This document shows positions 1 to 7,094 of a stretch of DNA of 46,690 nucleotides, piece after piece. The notes below the pieces were generated by a model that saw only the letters and a list, made by a program, of their open reading frames with translations, was not told where the DNA came from and did not search any database. The position numbers and the translations under genes were made by a program. The first letter of the stretch is position 1; every line of letters starts with the position of its first letter. Where the stretch lies: the NCBI GenBank assembly GCA_030019025.1, contig JASEFR010000009.1, forward strand, positions 11,444 to 58,133, given 5' to 3'. This DNA comes from a bacterium. GTDB lineage: Bacteria > Hydrothermota > Hydrothermia > UBA1063.

Positions 1-1885
1 GATGCTCAGGAATGGAAGCAACACTTAAAAGAGCATCTAACAGTTTGTAAGTAAATTCAGGATAAAAGAAATAATCGTTGTAATTTTTATTTTCTTCTAA
101 AACTGATTCTAATACCTTTTCTCTGAGGAAACAAGAGATTCTCCTAACTGTTGCTTTAGAAAACGCAGTTGGTTTTCTCCAAATAAGACTGTTTATCCAT
201 GCTTCCCATATTTGTGGTGAGTCTTCAAAGAAATCCGCAATTTCAAAAAATTCTTTCCCTTCATACCATTCAGGATACTGGATAGATAACGCTTCGATCA
301 GTCCATAATTCCATTTCAGCAGTTCTGTTATTTTGGGGTTTTCTTTAAATAATTGTTGTAACTCTTTATTTTCTTTTTTACATTTTTTAAGCAAATATCT
401 TACAATTAAATGATCACTAAATTTTTGAAATGGATACCTGTAATCATAATCTTCAATTCTACTAAAATCTTTAGCATACCTTGGTACCTTTACAAGTAAT
501 AGGTTTCTATCCAAATCCTTTATGAATTCATCAATGTCTATTTGAGGATGTTGGTTTTTTATAATTTCTTTCAATTTATTTTCTGGAATTCTATCAGTAT
601 TACAGTTAACCATGTCTTCCGCTATTTTTTCAATAACAGTATCCCATATATTCTTTTTAGGATCATGGGGTATTCCATATTTATCCTCGATGGTCCTGGC
701 TACATTATCTACATAATACTCAAAAATGTAAGTAAATCCTTCATGCCCTTTATATGCCTTGTTACTGCCCCTTCTCTTAAGAGCCTTACATAATAACAAC
801 AAAAATAAGGGATTTTGAAATTCCGGCATTAGCAGAGGGACCTCAGGAAGAGAGAGGGAATAAGCATTAAAAAATTTAGTTACTGCCTCCCACTCCTTAA
901 ATGTAAACCCTGTGTGTCTCTCTTGAATAAATTTTTCTTCCAGTTCTTTTGTCAAAATTTCATCTTCAAATCCACTACGAATACTTATAACTAGAGCAAT
1001 ATTAGGGTATTTTTTTATCTCTTCATAAATTTCTTTTAAATGAGTTTGCCAAAAACTGACAGGATTCGTCTCATTCAAAGCATCTATTACAAATAAAGAT
1101 CTGCACCTAGATTTTTCTCCAGCTTGATTTAGTGTCTCTAATAATTTTTCTTTAGACCATCCCTCTCCTGGTAGTTTTAAACTTTCGATAACTCGTTGCC
1201 AAAAATCTTTTAGTCCCGAAAAGTCTTCACCAAAAACTAATATAGCGGGCAAATTACTATCTATCCTTTTTTTTACAATATCGCATAGTAAATGAGTTTT
1301 TCCAACTCCTGCTTCTCCTTTAATAAGTAAAAAAGGTTGATTTGAAAGTTTGGCTTTAGTACTTGACGCTAAATCCTCAAAATGGTGGAGTTCTTCTTGT
1401 AGTTTATAAAGATGATGGATATTCCAATCAAACCGCTCAGTCTGTGAAAAAGTTGTATCTTTTCTTTTTTCCTTAGCTAAAGTTTCCTTATTTTCCCTTA
1501 ACTCGCTAATTAATCTCCAAGTTATTTCTTTAGTTTTTTGTGCCTGTTGTTTTATATCATTCCAAGGTATTGGGTTAGTGTTGTAGTCTCTTATATTTTG
1601 TAGTATACCATATAACTGTTTAATTCCTTTTTGAAGTTCTCCATACAACTTTTGGAGCTCTTCTATAACATATCTTGAAGATATGTTTTTTAGTGCTTTA
1701 ATGAGTTGACCGTGATGTTTCCTAATAGAATAGTAAAATTCAGAAGTTCTGCTGATTCCGTCAAATATTTCAAGTATCGGCAATTCAATATTCAATTCTG
1801 GGGTATATCTTGGGCTAGCTTTTTTTATAACAATGTCTAAATGCTTTGCTGTCCATTCCTTGTTAATAAATGGATTGGAACTCAT
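1..1885 (-). CDS. STAND/NACHT-like NTPase, probable defence ATPase (3' end beyond the window)
   Basis: An open minus-strand frame runs from ATG at 1885 through position 1 with no stop, so at least 628 residues are present and the C-terminus is missing. The start has GAGG 9 nt upstream; an in-frame ATG at 1894 is a weaker alternative. Residues 1-170 are helical and charged, without a recognised effector domain. A Walker A motif GEAGVGKTH lies near residue 190 and a Walker B of STAND type, LFVIDALNET, near residue 265, followed by W-rich helical sequence. IDALNE and the preceding WSKEKLLETL segment are typical of STAND ATPases, including the AVAST (Avs) antiphage proteins. The sensor part would be in the missing C-terminus. 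Context fits defence: a restriction-modification pair is the next cassette. Family call from motifs; the defence role is inference. Confidence 0.75.
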   Translation of the reverse strand, partial: MSSNPFINKEWTAKHLDIVIKKASPRYTPELNIELPILEIFDGISRTSEFYYSIRKHHGQLIKALKNISSRYVIEELQKLYGELQKGIKQLYGILQNIRDYNTNPIPWNDIKQQAQKTKEITWRLISELRENKETLAKEKRKDTTFSQTERFDWNIHHLYKLQEELHHFEDLASSTKAKLSNQPFLLIKGEAGVGKTHLLCDIVKKRIDSNLPAILVFGEDFSGLKDFWQRVIESLKLPGEGWSKEKLLETLNQAGEKSRCRSLFVIDALNETNPVSFWQTHLKEIYEEIKKYPNIALVISIRSGFEDEILTKELEEKFIQERHTGFTFKEWEAVTKFFNAYSLSLPEVPLLMPEFQNPLFLLLLCKALKRRGSNKAYKGHEGFTYIFEYYVDNVARTIEDKYGIPHDPKKNIWDTVIEKIAEDMVNCNTDRIPENKLKEIIKNQHPQIDIDEFIKDLDRNLLLVKVPRYAKDFSRIEDYDYRYPFQKFSDHLIVRYLLKKCKKENKELQQLFKENPKITELLKWNYGLIEALSIQYPEWYEGKEFFEIADFFEDSPQIWEAWINSLIWRKPTAFSKATVRRISCFLREKVLESVLEENKNYNDYFFYPEFTYKLLDALLSVASIPEH

Positions 1886-1930
1886 TTTGAGCATCCTCAA
1901 TTACTTTGATTACTATCTCCCTCAATGTTC

Positions 1931-2017
1931 TATAACGTCCCAGTGATATGTGAAGTTTGCGGAGCGCGAGCGGAGCAAATTTGGGCGAGCGTTAGCGAGC
2001 CATATATGCCTGTTAGC
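1931..2017 (-). repeat. attC-like recombination site, class A (site 1)
   Basis: TATAACG at 1931-1937 and TGTTAGC at 2011-2017 form the outer boxes. Inside are arms TTTGC and GCAAA around a GGAGC-rich loop, the shared core AATTTGGGCG, and ATATG/CATAT pairing between the outer arms. A further GC-rich hairpin (GAGCCCCGAT with ATCGGGGCGA) follows at 2031-2053, before the stop codon of the endonuclease gene at 2103. Confidence 0.7.
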
Positions 2018-2102
2018 AAACTCGAAGGGCGAGCCCCGATGAAATCGGGGCGAAGAGTTCCGCACGCCGCTGAGAGTTTTTATTACCATTTTGGCTTCCC
2101 CA

Positions 2103-3170
2103 TTACACAAAAAACTCATTGTTAATTTTAATTCTGAAACCATTGGTTTCAGCTTCTTTTTTCAATAGGTTGAGGAATTCTCTTTCTGATTTACTCAATA
2201 AATTTTCTATAAATTCATTGGTAGTAGTTAATTTCAACACAGGAATTGGACGAAATTCGCAACCATTAAAAGAAATGTTTTCAAGATTTGTAAAGAGTAT
2301 CATTTTTATTAGTCCATCTTTTATGTCTCCTTCAGAAGGTAAAGTGCTTGATTTTGTATGCTTTGCTTCTATCAAATATATTTCATCGCCATGAATTTCC
2401 ACCTCATCACAAGTAAAATAATAGTAACCCCCTAAGTAATTTTTTATAGTAATTGTAGCTTTAGTACCTGTTAAATATTCTTTTGGTTGTGTTGTTATAC
2501 TTTCTCTTCTCTGAGCTTTATGAGCAAGCTCTCTAGAAAATTGCATAAATGTTTCTTTACCTTTATATAATCCTTCAATTCTACGTTTTGCCGATTCCAT
2601 AGAATGCATTTCTACGCCTAATTCTTTTGATATTTTCTCGTAAAAAGAAAAAGCTCTATTTGCTATTTCAAAAATTTTGTCTATTTGCTCTAAATTCCAA
2701 TGCAACGCATCAGATTGATAAGATAGTAATCTTTGAATTTCATTCTTTATGTATTCTGTATCAAATTTCTGATTTGTAATTTTATTTCTATAGTTTGGAT
2801 TCTTGTTCGCTTTTACATAATACCCTATAATCACATATACTCCTAGTAAGCTCATTAGAGAAATTGTGTCCCATTGAATGAAATCTCTATCTCCATCTTT
2901 CCCTTCGTCTTTTATGATGGGAATTATTGTAACCTTTTTACCTACGAATCCTAGCGTCTCATAAACTCTTGCGTATGGATAAGATCTTGTTCTTTTAGGA
3001 GATACCCACCAACTTATAGCAATTTCATTTTTGTTGTTAATTTTTAAAATAAAATTGGCCCTTTCTGACAATGCTTTATCTAACCTATCAATATTATAAC
3101 AAGTTAGGGGTTTCACACAAAGCGGTTTGTATTTTATCCCCTTTATTTCTGCACAAATATCCATGCTCAT
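2103..3170 (-). CDS. Type II restriction endonuclease, PD-(D/E)XK fold
   Basis: A 355-residue protein whose start codon overlaps the stop of the DNA methyltransferase (shared ATGA, 3167-3170), the usual translational coupling of a restriction-modification pair. Near residues 250-270 it has DEVEIHGDEIYLIEAKHT, a plausible PD-(D/E)XK active site (acidic residue, then E-x-K on the next strand). I do not recognise the specificity family. The N-terminal half is mixed alpha/beta with a hydrophobic LMSLLGVYVIIGYYV stretch near residue 110 that looks like a buried core, not a membrane anchor. The partner methyltransferase would protect the host site. The gene is followed by attC-like site 1. Restriction function is inferred from the active-site motif plus the coupled methyltransferase. 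Confidence 0.75.
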   Translation of the reverse strand: MSMDICAEIKGIKYKPLCVKPLTCYNIDRLDKALSERANFILKINNKNEIAISWWVSPKRTRSYPYARVYETLGFVGKKVTIIPIIKDEGKDGDRDFIQWDTISLMSLLGVYVIIGYYVKANKNPNYRNKITNQKFDTEYIKNEIQRLLSYQSDALHWNLEQIDKIFEIANRAFSFYEKISKELGVEMHSMESAKRRIEGLYKGKETFMQFSRELAHKAQRRESITTQPKEYLTGTKATITIKNYLGGYYYFTCDEVEIHGDEIYLIEAKHTKSSTLPSEGDIKDGLIKMILFTNLENISFNGCEFRPIPVLKLTTTNEFIENLLSKSEREFLNLLKKEAETNGFRIKINNEFFV

Positions 3171-4060
3171 TTCCCCTTATTGTTTTTTGCTACCTTTTCT
3201 TGAAGTTGTGTTCTCAGATGTTTAATATCCTCTCTAATAATAATTTCAAATTCCGGGATATTCCCAATTAGGGCTGGCTGGTCAATCTTTAATTTCTTTT
3301 TTACAACATCTAAAAGCTCTATGTCTATCTCATAACCAACTGCTTTTCTTCCTAATTCAAGGGCTACTTTTAATGTCGTCCCTGAGCCCAAAAATGGATC
3401 TAAAACAGTTTCTCCTTTGTATGAGAATAATTTTATCAATCTATATGGTATTTCTTCTGGGAATGCGGCTACTCCTTTCTCTAATCTGTTGTTAATAGGT
3501 AAAACATTTGTAATTTGCCATACATTGAGGTACCACTTTTCTTTTTGATATTCTTGAATGTCAATTTTTGATTCTTCTTTCAACTTTTCAGGAATTTTTT
3601 TGTAATCAAATTCACCATTTTGAAATATTAAGATAGATTCTTGGAGATTATCAGGGTAATAATACATAGGATATGGATGTTGTAGTAAAACACCACTTCT
3701 TCTACTTATCCGAATATATCCTTCTGGTTTAACCCAGACAATTCTTTCTCTATACTTGAATCCTTCTTCTATAAAGGTTTTGGTAATATCTGCAACTACA
3801 GGATATTTTTTCCCCTTTATTAAAGTATCATCTACTACAAAAGCTGCTATTCGTCCTTCATCCAAGACTCGTTTTAACTCTCTTGCTACATTCCTCATTA
3901 AACTTAAAAACTCGTCATAACTTTTAAACAAATCAGGATAGTCAAAAGGGGCATTAAAGTATGGAGGAGAGGTAACAACTAGATGGACGCTATTATCATG
4001 TAACTCTTTCATATTCCGAGCATCACCAAATATTATCATGTTTTTTGTCATATTCCTCAT
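3167..4060 (-). CDS. Type II DNA methyltransferase, beta class (N4-cytosine or N6-adenine)
   Basis: Two conserved motifs appear in beta-class order: the catalytic TSPPY (motif IV) near residue 30 and the AdoMet-binding DPFLGSGTT (motif I) near residue 222. The target-recognition region lies between them. TSPPY is common in N4-cytosine enzymes, though N6-adenine enzymes of this class exist. At 297 residues it has normal length. The frame opens at 4060, overlapping the relic upstream by ATGA. A second ATG at 4051 is better placed relative to AAGGAG (9 nt) and may be the true start. It is coupled by a 4-nt overlap to the endonuclease downstream; together they form a two-gene restriction-modification cassette between attC-like sites at 1931 and 4121. 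Confidence 0.88.
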   Translation of the reverse strand: MRNMTKNMIIFGDARNMKELHDNSVHLVVTSPPYFNAPFDYPDLFKSYDEFLSLMRNVARELKRVLDEGRIAAFVVDDTLIKGKKYPVVADITKTFIEEGFKYRERIVWVKPEGYIRISRRSGVLLQHPYPMYYYPDNLQESILIFQNGEFDYKKIPEKLKEESKIDIQEYQKEKWYLNVWQITNVLPINNRLEKGVAAFPEEIPYRLIKLFSYKGETVLDPFLGSGTTLKVALELGRKAVGYEIDIELLDVVKKKLKIDQPALIGNIPEFEIIIREDIKHLRTQLQEKVAKNNKGK

Positions 4061-4476
4061 CTCCTTAATATGATTTCTTTCATATTTTTAAATATTCTTA
4101 AGGCGGCGTGCGGAATTTCTGCTAACTCATTCATATACGCATTGCGTATATCATTCCAAGTTGGAGTTATATCCGCACTGCGCATATACTCATTCTGAAT
4201 GCTTCTCACCTCCATGCCCACAACGTAAGGCGAGTACGAAAGGCAGGTGCGCATCAACGATAGATAATATTTCAACGATTTTAATATCGCTTTCGGATTT
4301 ATAGCCCTTGTCCCTTTCTCTTCGTTGTTATAGTTTTTCTCAAACTTTTCAATATTTACTTTCTCTTCTACATACCTGTTAACTAATTTTTCTATAGAAT
4401 CTTCTTCAAACTGACTCGCAGGATCAATCATAAGAAAATATCCTGAATAATCTTCTACAGGTTTAAACCTTGCCAT
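4057..4476 (-). pseudogene. IS1182-like (DUF772) transposase N-terminal relic
   Basis: The first 85 or so residues (about 4476-4222) resemble the N-terminus of IS1182-family transposases. It starts MARFKP, contains a degenerate 'ID...QF....IE.LVNRYVEEKVNIEKFEKNYNNEEKG' stretch, and then AINPKAILK. A full transposase would be 450-550 residues with a DDE domain, which is absent. The rest of the frame simply reads through attC-like site 2 and the ribosome-binding region of the methyltransferase, so it is not conserved protein. The transposase appears to have been cut off where the attC-like site begins. Not expected to be functional. Confidence 0.65.
4121..4202 (-). repeat. attC-like site, class B with two palindromic arms (site 2)
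   Basis: GCTAACT opens the site at 4121 and CTGAATGC closes it at 4202. Between them are a palindromic arm ATACGCATTGCGTAT, a spacer TTCCAAGTTGGAG, and a second arm ATATCCGCACTGCGCATAT. The layout matches the sites at 6202 and 17694 although the arm sequences differ. Confidence 0.6.
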
Positions 4477-4512
4477 AACCTGATCCTGATTCTAAAATTT
4501 ACATTAAAAATA

Positions 4513-4722
4513 TTATAAAACAAGTCTAAAATAAAGGAAAGTCCTTATTAAATCAACAGGCAACAGCGGCCTCTCCTGCTCTTTAAATCGTATGAGCTGT
4601 GGATGGGCGGTATAGCCTTTTGTCTTTCCTTCAAGCACCGCTTTAGCCAGAAGACCTTCTTGCCAAAGGACAACAAGGCCCTTAGCATCGAGGTACTTCG
4701 GATGGAGCGACCAGAGTCTCAT
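4513..4722 (-). pseudogene. Truncated pyrimidine-dimer DNA glycosylase (T4 DenV-like)
   Basis: The first 48 or so residues, MRLWSLHPKYLDAKGL then LLAKAVLEGKTKGY and HPQLIRFK, match the start of the pyrimidine dimer DNA glycosylase/endonuclease V family (Pyr_excise). Those enzymes incise DNA at UV photoproducts and are usually about 140 residues or more. Here the frame switches after HPQLIRFK to an unrelated tail and stops at 69 residues, so the C-terminal half is lost. The start has GGAGG about 7 nt upstream and sits 35 nt from the attC-like box at 4757, as expected for the first gene of a cassette. It is probably a decayed repair gene; a short functional derivative cannot be excluded. Confidence 0.7.
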
Positions 4723-4756
4723 GGGTGTGCCTCCAGCACCAGTAGAAATCTCACAT

Positions 4757-4840
4757 TATAACGTTCTGCGGGTATACGAAGCCCTGAGCGAAGCGAAGGG
4801 TTTTGGTGAGCGTAAGCGAACCGCATACCCTCTTGTTGTC
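4757..4840 (-). repeat. attC-like recombination site, class A (site 3)
   Basis: TATAACG (to 4763) and GTTGTC (4835-4840) bound the site. GCGGGTAT near 4768 pairs with ATACCC near 4825, and inner GAAGCCC pairs with GGGTTTTGG. A GC-rich distal module runs on to about 4900, where the stop codon of the next gene directly abuts the GGGAACGT sequence. Confidence 0.68.
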
Positions 4841-4900
4841 AGAGTGCGTTAGCACCGAAGCTAGTGCCAGTGAGCGGAGAGTTGCGGGCGACGGGAACGT

Positions 4901-5104
4901 TCATTCTTCTTGTAGTTCTTTTTTTGGTAATTCTATTGGAGAGTACGTTATACGCTGCACTTCTAATTCGGAAGTATCATTTCTAACGGTAGCAAACATT
5001 TCGCTAGGAGTTGTGTCTATCAGTTGTAGCACTGAAACCAAACCCGAAGTGGTATTTGTTGATGCTATTGGCATCTTTATTTCTTTTTCTAACATATTTT
5101 TCAC
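4901..5104 (-). CDS. Small protein of unknown function coupled to the SDH-type protease
   Basis: A 67-residue product with a strong ribosome-binding site (TAGGAGG, 8 nt before ATG at 5104) lies just 3 nt after the stop codon of the SDH-family protease gene, so the two are surely cotranscribed. The sequence is rich in Thr, Ser and Glu, has no membrane segment or cysteines, and matches no family I recognise. It could be a substrate, adaptor or inhibitor of the protease, but that rests only on position. It is the last gene of the cassette; its stop codon abuts the distal module of attC-like site 3. Confidence 0.6.
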   Translation of the reverse strand: MKNMLEKEIKMPIASTNTTSGLVSVLQLIDTTPSEMFATVRNDTSELEVQRITYSPIELPKKELQEE

Positions 5105-5107
5105 CTC

Positions 5108-6130
5108 CTAGATAGTATTATCTAAAACCCAACCTTCTTGCAAAATCCTTTCTTGATACCCGATAGTATGTATTGGCATTCCTGGTTGAGGTACTTGAAT
5201 TCTTCTAATTTCTTTCTTTGTTCTGTAAACATGTGTTAAATCAGAAGATTCTATTATTGCCCTATTAAAATCAAATACTCCAAATTCTGATTTAGAAAGA
5301 TATATTTCGGGATTGTATGGTGTGTTTAGCTCCAGAATTCTGGAATAAGCGTCAAACAAATCTGTGATATCTCTCAAAAGGTCTTCTTGAGGTTCTTTAA
5401 TGTTTAATCCTAAAATTTCCTTAGCTTCTTTTCTTCCTATAATATAGTCGTGAGAAAATCTTTCACGAGTTATAATTTTCACAATTCGTTCTATTTTCTC
5501 ACAGTCATCAATGTGGTACCTTAGAAGGTTTGAAGCGAGAAAAGCTATTTGTTCTCTTGATCTCTGAACTGCTCCTAGGGCTAAAGGATGAACTTTCGTC
5601 CCCAGTAATTCAAAAACTTTTTTCATGGATTCTTCATTGTTTAGCCCAACTTCTTTTCTTGCTAAGTCTACAAAAGCATTAACATCCTCTACATTTACAG
5701 GTACAATTTGTCCAATAGGTTGGCCTGGAATTTGTATCATCGGTCCCAGTGGATGTTGGACCGAAGGATCGATGGGACTTAGTTGTCCCATTGGGGTCAT
5801 GATTACTTCATCAGCACCTAACGAGATTAAAGTAGCACAGCTTAAAGCTTTAAATGGTATGATCACATTAAATTCTTTACAAAATTCTCTAATTAAATTC
5901 ACCAGAGCGTATCCTGCAATAGTAATTCCTCCAGGACTGTAAAGGTAGAGGTCTATCCTCTCTTGTTTTCCTATACGCATTAAATGCTCATGAAACATAG
6001 GAAATATATCCATACCTATCCTTGTTTCAAGCCCCCTTCTATCGCCTGTTATATACACTAACAACCTTGAGTCACGTTTTTTCTCGATTTTCTTTATTAG
6101 TTCCATTCTTTTTGTTCTCTCCACTTTCAT
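5108..6130 (-). CDS. SDH-family (serine dehydrogenase proteinase) ClpP/SppA-fold serine protease
   Basis: A 340-residue protein when started at ATG 6130, which has AAGGAGG closely upstream. The longer frame to 6292 only reads through attC-like site 4. Family signatures are LYLYSPGG near residue 65, the oxyanion-type glycine strand of the ClpP/SppA clan. Next come KALSCATLISLGADE near residue 97, carrying the likely nucleophile Ser, then MGQLSPIDPSV near 115. These are hallmarks of the SDH_sah family (PF01972). The C-terminal third is helical. No signal peptide or membrane segment is evident, so it probably acts in the cytoplasm. It is coupled to the 67-aa gene. Fold assignment is well supported; substrate unknown, and a role in defence is only a guess from location. 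Confidence 0.82.
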   Translation of the reverse strand: MKVERTKRMELIKKIEKKRDSRLLVYITGDRRGLETRIGMDIFPMFHEHLMRIGKQERIDLYLYSPGGITIAGYALVNLIREFCKEFNVIIPFKALSCATLISLGADEVIMTPMGQLSPIDPSVQHPLGPMIQIPGQPIGQIVPVNVEDVNAFVDLARKEVGLNNEESMKKVFELLGTKVHPLALGAVQRSREQIAFLASNLLRYHIDDCEKIERIVKIITRERFSHDYIIGRKEAKEILGLNIKEPQEDLLRDITDLFDAYSRILELNTPYNPEIYLSKSEFGVFDFNRAIIESSDLTHVYRTKKEIRRIQVPQPGMPIHTIGYQERILQEGWVLDNTI

Positions 6131-6201
6131 ACCTCCTTGATTATCCCATATTCTCATGCTTTTGTTAAAGTTATCTTTCAGCCCGTCGTCCGCAATTTCG
6201 G

Positions 6202-6286
6202 ACAACTCGTTCATATCTGCAATGCAGATATTCTTCCAATTTAAGGGTATATACGCAATATTGCATATATACATACCTGTGGATGC
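6202..6286 (-). repeat. attC-like site, class B with two palindromic arms (site 4)
   Basis: ACAACTC opens the site and CCTGTGGATGC closes it, 2 nt before the stop codon of the recombinase relic at 6289. First arm ATATCTGCAATGCAGATAT is a perfect palindrome; second arm TATATACGCAATATTGCATATATA is nearly so; the spacer is TTCCAATTTAAGGG. A small hairpin GTCCG/CGGAC at 6188-6203 overlaps the left edge. Confidence 0.62.
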
Positions 6287-6288
6287 AA

Positions 6289-6512
6289 TCATGTTTTTTT
6301 CCTCTCTAAAAACTGAATCAAGAGGATTTTTATGTTTGTCAGGCTTGCCTTGCTTACATGAGTGTAAATTTCTGTCATTTTGCTGCTCTTATGCCCAAGT
6401 ATCTCCTTTTCCCCAATCTCAACTTTCACAGCAGGGATTTTGCCTTCCTGTGCCAATTTAAAAGGGTAGATTTTCCTATTTTCAAATATTTTGAGGCTTC
6501 CTCAAGGGTCAT
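6289..6512 (-). pseudogene. Tyrosine recombinase relic fused to an excisionase-type HTH (copy A)
   Basis: Reading from ATG 6512: [16 protein letters not shown] is an excisionase/MerR-like helix-turn-helix. A 1-nt frameshift follows at the next codon, then [10 protein letters not shown] in another frame. This joins directly to [18 protein letters not shown], the extreme C-terminus of a tyrosine recombinase with the catalytic His and Tyr region. The catalytic core (first Arg, HxxR box) is deleted. Copy B at 17829-18184 has the same HTH-recombinase fusion and a frameshift at the same place, so the fusion predates duplication. Nonfunctional. It sits immediately upstream of class B site 4, where an in-line integrase relic would sit next to its attachment site. 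Confidence 0.72.
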
Positions 6513-6564
6513 TACTTCAGAAAAACCTTCCCTCACACTTTTAATTCCTTTTGTGGCTATCATA

Positions 6565-6593
6565 TTTATAAAGCAAAAGAAACAAAAAGTCAA
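6565..6593 (-). promoter_or_regulatory. Sigma70-type promoter of recombinase relic A, reading into the array
   Basis: On the minus strand TTGACT (6588-6593), 17-nt spacer, TATAAA (6565-6570). Transcription would start near 6556 and run left through the relic toward the SDH cassette. The equivalent position in copy B also has a promoter-like pair. Confidence 0.6.
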
Positions 6594-6598
6594 GTCCT

Positions 6599-6671
6599 TT
6601 TTCAAAAATTTTTCCTTTTCGGTGAGGATTCATTATCAATCCAGAATAAAAAAGAGAGAATTTTATTTTTT
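6599..6671. repeat. 73-bp perfect repeat, copy A
   Basis: Identical base for base to 18274-18346. It lies just upstream of the promoter of each recombinase relic and contains a small inverted repeat GGATT/AATCC with a 7-nt loop. Weaker similarity extends rightwards through CCCTTGTGCGGAC and AAGTCGGGAAGATA to about 6725. No reading frame crosses it. Confidence 0.9.
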
Positions 6672-6718
6672 GCCTCCTCCCTTGTGCGGACAAGTCGGGA
6701 AGATACTTCGAAAGAGTT

Positions 6719-6967
6719 TTAAACAGCCATAAAAATACCTCCCCTGATTGACGGCTCTTTCAAAATCTGGACAGGGTTTTGATGGGCAAATTCTGGAAAT
6801 TCAAGAAATTCAATATCTACCTTATTGTTTAGGATTTTTACCTCTTTTATAAAAAGCCTTGCCAGTGCCCGCCTTTCCTTTGGTTCAAGTGAGGGATAAA
6901 CCTCATTAAATCCTTCAAATCCTTTCTTTATTATTTCAAAATCAATAACTGTGCTTTTTCTGATTAT
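6719..6967 (-). pseudogene. C-terminal relic of a large serine recombinase
   Basis: About 80 residues resemble the C-terminal end of large serine recombinases, which typically finish with a helical segment followed by a short strand pair. Visible here are EIIKKGFEGFNEVYPSLEP, then KERRALARLFIKEVKILNNK, then VDIEFLEFPEF. The resolvase catalytic domain, recombinase domain and zinc ribbon are missing. The frame continues upstream only through attC-like site 5, so the gene was truncated at that junction. Its stop lies at the edge of the repeat unit shared with copy B. Not functional as a recombinase. Confidence 0.55.
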
Positions 6968-7050
6968 AAGGTTCCCGGGTATTTGAAGTTTGTGATAGCA
7001 AATCGAGCGTAGGCGAAGGCAAAGCCACATATCTGCCCCGAGTGTAATAG
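6966..7050 (-). repeat. attC-like recombination site, class A, degenerate (site 5)
   Basis: ATAAGGTTC near 6966 and GTGTAATAGC near 7042-7051 stand for the outer boxes. The motif TGAAGTTTG with AGCAAAT and the GTAGGCGAAGGCAAAGCC secondary hairpin match the other class A sites. A distal module containing GAGAGTTCCG runs to about 7088, just before the methyltransferase stop at 7095. Confidence 0.55.
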
Positions 7051-7094
7051 CACCGGAGTGAACGTAAGCGAAGCGGAGAGTTCCGAACCTCTCT

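Noticed and set aside
1922-2143. Opposing 66- and 73-codon frames across attC-like site 1
   Set aside because: Both are translations of the structured site; neither has a credible start.
4803-5111. 102-codon plus-strand frame covering site 3 and the 67-aa gene
   Set aside because: It is antisense to a gene with a strong ribosome-binding site and reads through the hairpin; no homology recognised.
6131-6292. N-terminal extension of the SDH protease gene to 6292
   Set aside because: It translates site 4 (palindromic arms); ATG 6130 has AAGGAGG and matches the family start.
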